A program made the position numbers and the translations under genes. Below the pieces are notes generated by a model. The model was not told the DNA's origin, did not search any database, and worked only from the letters and a program-made list of their open reading frames with translations. 64,000 nt of DNA from Magnaporthiopsis rhizophila (taxonomy: Eukaryota > Ascomycota > Sordariomycetes > Magnaporthales > Magnaporthaceae). Below, in pieces: positions 58,601 to 64,000 of this stretch. Every line of letters begins with the position of its first letter. Position 1 is the stretch's first letter. Location: contig PYSS01000009.1 in assembly GCA_003049465.1 (NCBI GenBank), forward strand, positions 124,001 through 188,000, written 5' to 3'.

Positions 58601-61149
58601 AAGTCGGCGTCGGGATCTGTCCTTGCTTACCGCCGACGACGATCATTGCTGGTTGAGGCAAAGACCAGATGCAGGTCTCGTATCTCAAGATCAGAAGGAC
58701 CGGGCAGCGCCAAGAGGGGAGCTCTTTAAGGGATATTTCCAGGATTCCTGCCTCCTTTGCCAAGCTTTCAACAAGGGCTGGCTGCCCGCCGGCTTCCCTT
58801 CCGCCGGCCTTCTGACGTGGCACCGCTTGAGCCGTGAGGCTGCCTTGCCCTGGGAGAAAAGGAGATGCCTGAGCACCGAGAAGTCACTCATTGGCTTCTT
58901 TCCCCTAGATGACGCCATATTGCAGTCAGAACATGGCCTTGTAAATATCATCAGTGAGGCAACCTTGACAGCGTGGCAACATCCACACCAACTCTTGGTG
59001 GGCGATACGAAGATGCAGAACCCATGGTTGAGCACCCCGAGGCTTCACTCCTCAAGTTTGTATCACTAGAGGATGTCATCAATAGGGATTTGACTAGTCA
59101 TATATGATAATTAACTTTCTTGGACCTTATTTCTTTCCGACACCCAGCCTCGTCCCGTCGATAGTAACTTCTTGGTTCATGATGATCACTTCCGTTCTCA
59201 ACACGTCCGGGTGACCCTTCGAGCTCTCGCCACGGACAAAAGGACTGTAAACAATTCCGAAGCTGAGGCTGATTCCTTGTTTTATGCCACGATGCTCCCG
59301 ACATCGGCAGGCTCACTCGGTACTCACCCGTCATGACGTTGACGTCGTTTTTTGTCCAATACCGTTCACTGAAGCACCCGCATAGAAATCCACTTTGAAA
59401 ACACCACAAGAAACTCGCAAATCTACAAACGGGGACCGTTGCCATGGTCTGATAATGGGCAACGGCTACGTGCCGTTGAGTCGGATGTTGTGAGAAATAT
59501 TTGGTCGTGATTGGTGGAGCATTTCTCTTTTCGCCTACAGGGATCTCGCACTCGGCCAGCAAATCGGCTCACGCCGCCGAATGCAACTAAGGCAGGGTGC
59601 TAAGAATAGGTAGCGGCAGGCGGGGCAGCTGAGGAAAACTCCCCGCTCAACTTCATCCATCAATGTTACCGTGCGGATTTTTGTTGTTGCCTGTCCTGTT
59701 GGTTGTGGTTCCATGCAGCAGCGTCTAGGGCCAGGATAAAACTTCTGGTCCGAGCAAGGCCAAATCCCCGAGAGATTCCAAAGGGAAAAGTCATTCATTA
59801 CGCCAATCCGATTTAATTGCTCGAACGAATCGAACCGGATATCCCTGCCTTTTTGGGCTTTGGTCGGAAGTGGAAATAAAAGGAAAAAAAAAAAAGGAGG
59901 AGAGGAAAACGAAGCGTAGTTGGCGGGGCTGCGGGCGCTGCAAACATCCTTGCGCTGGCCTGCCCAGGGTGTCGACCAAAGCGCCGGCATTTCTGTGGGA
60001 TCAGACGAAAGATTGGATGACACGTACATCTAGGAACAAAGAGCCGGGGATGCGGAAGTAGAATAGAAGAGATCAGAAGAGAAAAAAAAAAGCAATCTGA
60101 ATCCTGAACGTACGATGAGGCTCTCCAGCGGCTGCCGTCCGACAGCTGATTTTCGCACCTGTGTGCGCGCACAGCGTCGGCGGTGGGTAGCACGATAGTC
60201 GTACGCGGCGACGAAAATCAGGGCTAAACGAGCAGATGGGGCAGGAAATGAAGGACACCAGATACGCACGCGAACGGGTGGCTGCAGCTCACACTTATCG
60301 TGTCAGTTGCCGTGGCTGCCATGCGGTGTCACGTCACACTGGCCACGGTAGGCTGGGCCTCTCGGGGGGTTGGGCGGGCGGTTTTCCATGGCGTGAGCGG
60401 TCAAAACGGCGGCTTGCCAAAGGGGGCGCCTGTGTTGCCTTGGGATCACATATATTTTGTGCACGTTTTGTGAATGCAGCCGGCGGTCTCTGGCGACAAT
60501 TAGCTTGCGGGCTCGGAACGGCAAGGTGAGGGTGCTTTCGATGGTGATACGGCTCCAGCGCGGCGTCGCGCCGGTTCTTGCGCGCAGCAAAGCTGGGTCG
60601 AGTGGTTAGATGGTGTTCGCTGTGGTGGGGAGGGCGAAAATGTCTTTTTGTCTTCATTTTTGGGATGGTTTTCCTGGGTGAGCCCCAGCTCAACAAAGGG
60701 TGGCAGGACTCCTGCGCAGAGGCTGCAGGCTGCCTCTCAGGGCCTGGAGTCACGAGACATCGGATCCTTCCCCTTTCACGCAGCGCTCGGTCCCGGCGGT
60801 ACCGGTCGTCGACCAAATCAAACCTGGGCATGGCCAGACGAACTCACGTGGTGCAGCCTGCGGCGCGCTGGCTTCTGCTCGCCGCGTTTGACGCACTATT
60901 TTCTGCCTGCTACTCTGCCCGGGTTAGCTACTAGGTAGCTGGCAGCGCCACCTGTCGGCCACAGCCGGGTCTGGACAAGGTCGGGGACTCGCTGCTGATC
61001 ATGCCCAGTTGATGGGGCGGTGCCTGCGCGGGAAACGCTGGCACCCGAACTGACGTGACATACTTCGGACACTCTTCCCTGAAACAAACTACGATATGCA
61101 AGCATCTAGATCTGCCCCCTCCCATTGTGTTCCAGATATCCCGCTGCTG
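55674..61149. other. gene-poor region, 5.5 kb
   Basis: No gene could be supported on either strand. It contains short GT and CA microsatellites (about 56246 and 57893) and an A12-like tract near 59881. Open frames reach 203 codons (57447-58058 minus) but are Arg/Cys/Trp-rich and overlap others. Small secreted-protein genes with several introns could escape this reading. Confidence 0.35.
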
Positions 61150-62640
61150 CTCGTCCTCTAGTTCCGCACCCAGATCGTCCAGGGTCGCCGTGACCGCCAG
61201 CGCGGTCTCGTCCTGGCATCGTTTCCCAGCCAGCTGCAGCATGATCGAGGCTCCAGCAAAATTTCTCGGGTGAGTCTTGGTGGCATCGCAACTTCCCAGC
61301 TGCCAATTGGCACCACCAAGCTAGATACAAAGGACCCACGACATACAACTTGCAGTACTCTTGCTAGTCGATTCGCGGCTGCATCTTGTACACGGCATCC
61401 ACCATGCCCACGGCCAGATCCGCGCTGACGCCCGTCCGGAACTCGACGGCTGCGTAGTCGGGCAGGTCCCCATAAGGTCATGTGCACGAATATGCTGGCC
61501 CACGCTCCATGCTGACGTAGGCGGGGTAAAGAATCGGGTCGACACCACGACCGCGCATAGACGTCCCTGTGCTCGCAGTGGCAGAGGTTGAGCCCCTCAA
61601 CCGTCGGCCACCGTCAGGACTGGCCTTTTTGTGTCCCGTCCTGAGCGTTCACCGGCCAGCAGGCCCCTCTGCATGGCCATGCGCGTCGGGGAGGTGGCGC
61701 TCGAGCCATGGGCGTGCGAAGCACCGCTGGTGCTCCTGCGGCTTCCCACCCGACCACGCTGAGGACGACGACCTAGACCCTAGTGACCGTCTTCTTTGGC
61801 GCGCGCGTAGCTGAAGAGGCATTATGGGCTCGGTATCTCTCCACATTATGGCATCAACGACGTCTCTGCCTCCTGGTTCCGTTCCTGGTAGAGGTCGGTG
61901 CCGGTGCTCAGGGACGTGCCCCCGCCCTTGCCCGCGTCGCCAGGTGCTAGGTCGCGGCTGTGCGGGCTGACCGCGGCCCCGTATGTTGGCTTGTCGCATC
62001 CAATCCTCTGGTTTTGGGAAGTCGGTGGGCGGCCTGTTGGAGCCGCCGGTTGCGTGATCGAATAAGACCTTGGTCGGCAAAACACTCCCAATTACGGTCC
62101 GCTCGTGGGCGACTGTGTCGGTATTGCTAGCTGAAGTGACAATTCAATCAGGAATCCTACTTCGTAATGTTGCCCGTCTAGGCCACGTACCTCGAGTGGA
62201 CGATGTGCTCTTGATCGAGATGGGTAGGCCGTGCAGCGGACCCTTCGGTGACCGCGAAGCGGGCGTCGAGCACTCGGGCCATCTACAGTGCGTCCGGATA
62301 GGAACTCGACTCGGAGGCGAGGTTGACAAGCTGATGCGCGCTTGGGAAAGGCCGTGGTCGCCTCGACAATGCTCAGGCGGCCGGCGGCCTTTTTGGCGGC
62401 AAGGCCGTGAGCGCTCTTCCCCGTAATCTCGACCTCGCGTGCTGATAGCGCGACGCACGACTTGTTGAGGCGGACGACATTGCGCTGCGTCGAGGGTGGC
62501 AGCTGATTTCGAGAGAACAGCCAATTCCAGTTCGGTGCCTGCGTGAGCATCCCCTGGCACCTGGTCGACCTTTTCCTCCTCGGAGCGTCTCGTAGACGCG
62601 AAGCCCACTTAACTTGGAGGAAGGCGGCAGGTGCGCCCAA
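61150..62640 (-). pseudogene. degenerate fungal amidase (amidase-signature family)
   Basis: Pieces of an acetamidase-like protein occur in order but in different frames. The N-terminal ELEIT-like segment (EVEITGKSAHGLAAKKAAG) and the following VEATTAF lie near 62500-62350. GPLHGLPISIK, normally carrying the catalytic lysine, is at about 62250-62210. The C-terminal NFAGASIMLQLAGKRCQDE is near 61265-61200. Between them the Ser-rich catalytic GGSSGG loop is not recognisable, and several stops and frameshifts interrupt the reading (for example a TGA near 61477 in an otherwise open segment). It cannot encode an active enzyme. Confidence 0.65.
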
Positions 62641-63470
62641 GTGTCGAAGATTCGAGTCAAGCCGGTCGTAGACAGTGGCAAAAAGGTGATAGAGACGAGG
62701 AACCCAGACTTTGGGCCAAGGCATTAATCTCCTCTGTCCTCGTTACCTCTCCTATGCTCCATATTCCACGCTGTTTACCGGAGAGCATTCTTCCGCCGTT
62801 GCGTGCTTTTATGGAACCACCACGCCATCCTTGGGTCTCGCCATTTTTGTCGTCTGACTCGAGAATCCGAGATGGGCAGAGGATGGCCAAGTTGTCCCCA
62901 GCTTTGTGGTCTTGCCGCAACATCTACCGGATGTCTTCCGATGGCACCGCAAAAAAGCGGGCAATTGGCTGGTCAGGTCAGCTGGAAAGGCACGGCTTGT
63001 GGCGGGTCTGCGAGGAGCTGCTTAATAGGGGCGCTCGCAAACGCCCATCATCGGCCGCGATGCCCCTCCCGCTTCCGCCATCAAGGCCAGGTAGCCAAGC
63101 GGCGAAACGACGGCGTCGAGAGGCTCATCGCAATAACGTCCTCAAGTCTTTCCGACGCAATTTACCGCCCACCCATGATGCTCCTTTACGAACGGACTGG
63201 CCGTCGCCGCAGGTTGCGGCGGGACCTGCCCGCGTTCGGTTATCAACCCGCTCTGCGGAGTTTCCAATGCGATACAAAGTTGGCGTATACGGGGCACCAA
63301 TTGTATGTCAGTCAAATGGTTCGAGCATATCTTCAGCTACTTAAAAATACAACCTGTTTTACTACAACCAGCCCTCTCTGTCCTCATACGCAGCGACAAA
63401 AAGCAACTGCAAAGGGCCTCATGTCCACGTCTCAGCCGTGAACGGCGGCCGTCCCATCCGTAGAGGTGCT
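62641..63470. other. intergenic region
   Basis: No supported gene. Lies upstream of the amidase relic and downstream of the last gene of the window; a 237-codon plus-strand frame is Arg/Ser/Pro-rich without domains. Confidence 0.35.
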
Positions 63471-63863
63471 CTATTTCTTCAAGTGCAGCGCCTCCTTGAT
63501 CGTGTCCATCTTGGACTTTTGCTGGCCTTGGCTTTGGCCGCCGCTCGCGTCTTGGCTTCCGAGACCCTCACTGGCCTCGGGTTTGGCCTCGCCGCGGTCG
63601 AGTTGGGCATCGGGGTGGAGCTGCCAGGGAGTGAGGGTTGGGTCAGCAGCCAACCGTGGCGATTGCAATGCGATCCGATGAGATGGATGGAGGAATGCGT
63701 CCAAACCGGCGACAGGGTGCGGTAATAACTGCGCCCGGCTCGCCGACCGACTTACCTTGTGCTCCTGAGCCTCTGTCGCCTCGATGAAGTCGTGAGCGTT
63801 GTCGGCGGCCTTGTCGGTGACGCCGGACGGATCATGTGGCTTTGGCAAGTGCTGCTTGGTCAT
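63471..63863 (-). CDS. small hydrophilic protein, function unknown
   Basis: Two exons: 63863-63756 and 63620-63471; 85 aa. The frame is open upstream, but the first ATG is at 63863 (MTKQHLPKPHDPSG). The protein is charged and Gln/Lys/Asp-rich, with no signal peptide or membrane segment, and ends in an amphipathic Lys-rich helix (SKMDTIKEALHLKK). The composition recalls small stress or conidiation-induced hydrophilins, but I do not recognise the family. The donor is GTAAGT and the acceptor is preceded by a GCTGAC branch site. The 135-nt intron is stop-free, so a 130-residue retained form is possible. Confidence 0.65.
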   Translation of the reverse strand: MTKQHLPKPHDPSGVTDKAADNAHDFIEATEAQEHKVSRSASRAQLLPHPVAGLDAFLHPSHRIALQSPRLAADPTLTPWQLHPDAQLDRGEAKPEASEGLGSQDASGGQSQGQQKSKMDTIKEALHLKK

Positions 63864-64000
63864 TTTGACTAGCTTTTGGGAGGTGGTGTTTTGTTTTGTT
63901 GTTTTGCAGGTATCAATGCGTGGGCGTTCTGGTCTCTCTAGGTTGGCACGATGGAGTAGGGAAAGGACGGGCGCTCCGGGCAAATATGTAGGGCGCAGCA

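Noticed and set aside
1..64000. CRISPR array, telomeric repeats, rRNA genes or intact transposons
   Set aside because: No spaced direct repeats, TTAGGG arrays, rRNA-like sequence, or transposase or reverse transcriptase frames were seen.

Overview
The window is nuclear DNA of a filamentous ascomycete (Pezizomycotina, most likely Sordariomycetes). Genes carry short introns of about 55-135 nt with GTRNGT donors and CTRAC-like branch sites, coding DNA is GC-rich, and the gene set is typical of mould fungi: class II hydrophobin, fungal GH92, fungal ADAM protease, Pth11-like rhodopsin-fold protein, RGS-LOV photoreceptor and an ABCC transporter. The species cannot be named from the sequence alone.

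Layout. 0.6-8.7 kb: a membrane-anchored beta-propeller lectin-like protein (+), a proteinase K-type subtilase (-) and a secreted GH2 hydrolase (-). 9.7-15.7 kb: a cytochrome P450 (-) and the microtubule polymerase STU2/XMAP215 (-). 17.1-18.6 kb: a secreted amidohydrolase (+). 20.7-23.5 kb: an RGS-LOV fusion (+), the most interesting gene here. 24.9-30.5 kb: a secreted GH92 alpha-mannosidase (-) and exonuclease V (-). 31.3-43.4 kb: a run of five plus-strand genes (two small F-box proteins, a 14-exon ABCC transporter with two GC-AG introns, a rhodopsin-fold membrane protein and a Ser/Thr-rich single-pass protein), ended by a tRNA-Arg(ACG) (-). 43.6-46.9 kb: two decayed coding relics around a small zinc-ribbon protein and an N embedded in homopolymers. 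50.1-52.4 kb: an ADAM metalloprotease (+). 55.0-55.5 kb: a class II hydrophobin (-). 55.5-63.4 kb: a gene-poor block holding a broken amidase. 63.5-63.9 kb: a small hydrophilic protein (-).

There is no clear biosynthetic cluster. The theme is surface and secretion: lectin-like sensor, subtilase, GH2, amidohydrolase, GH92, ADAM, hydrophobin and several membrane proteins, interspersed with housekeeping genes (STU2, EXO5). Exon models were built by hand from reading frames and splice signals. Each multi-exon model given gives a total length divisible by three, but none has been checked against transcripts or databases.
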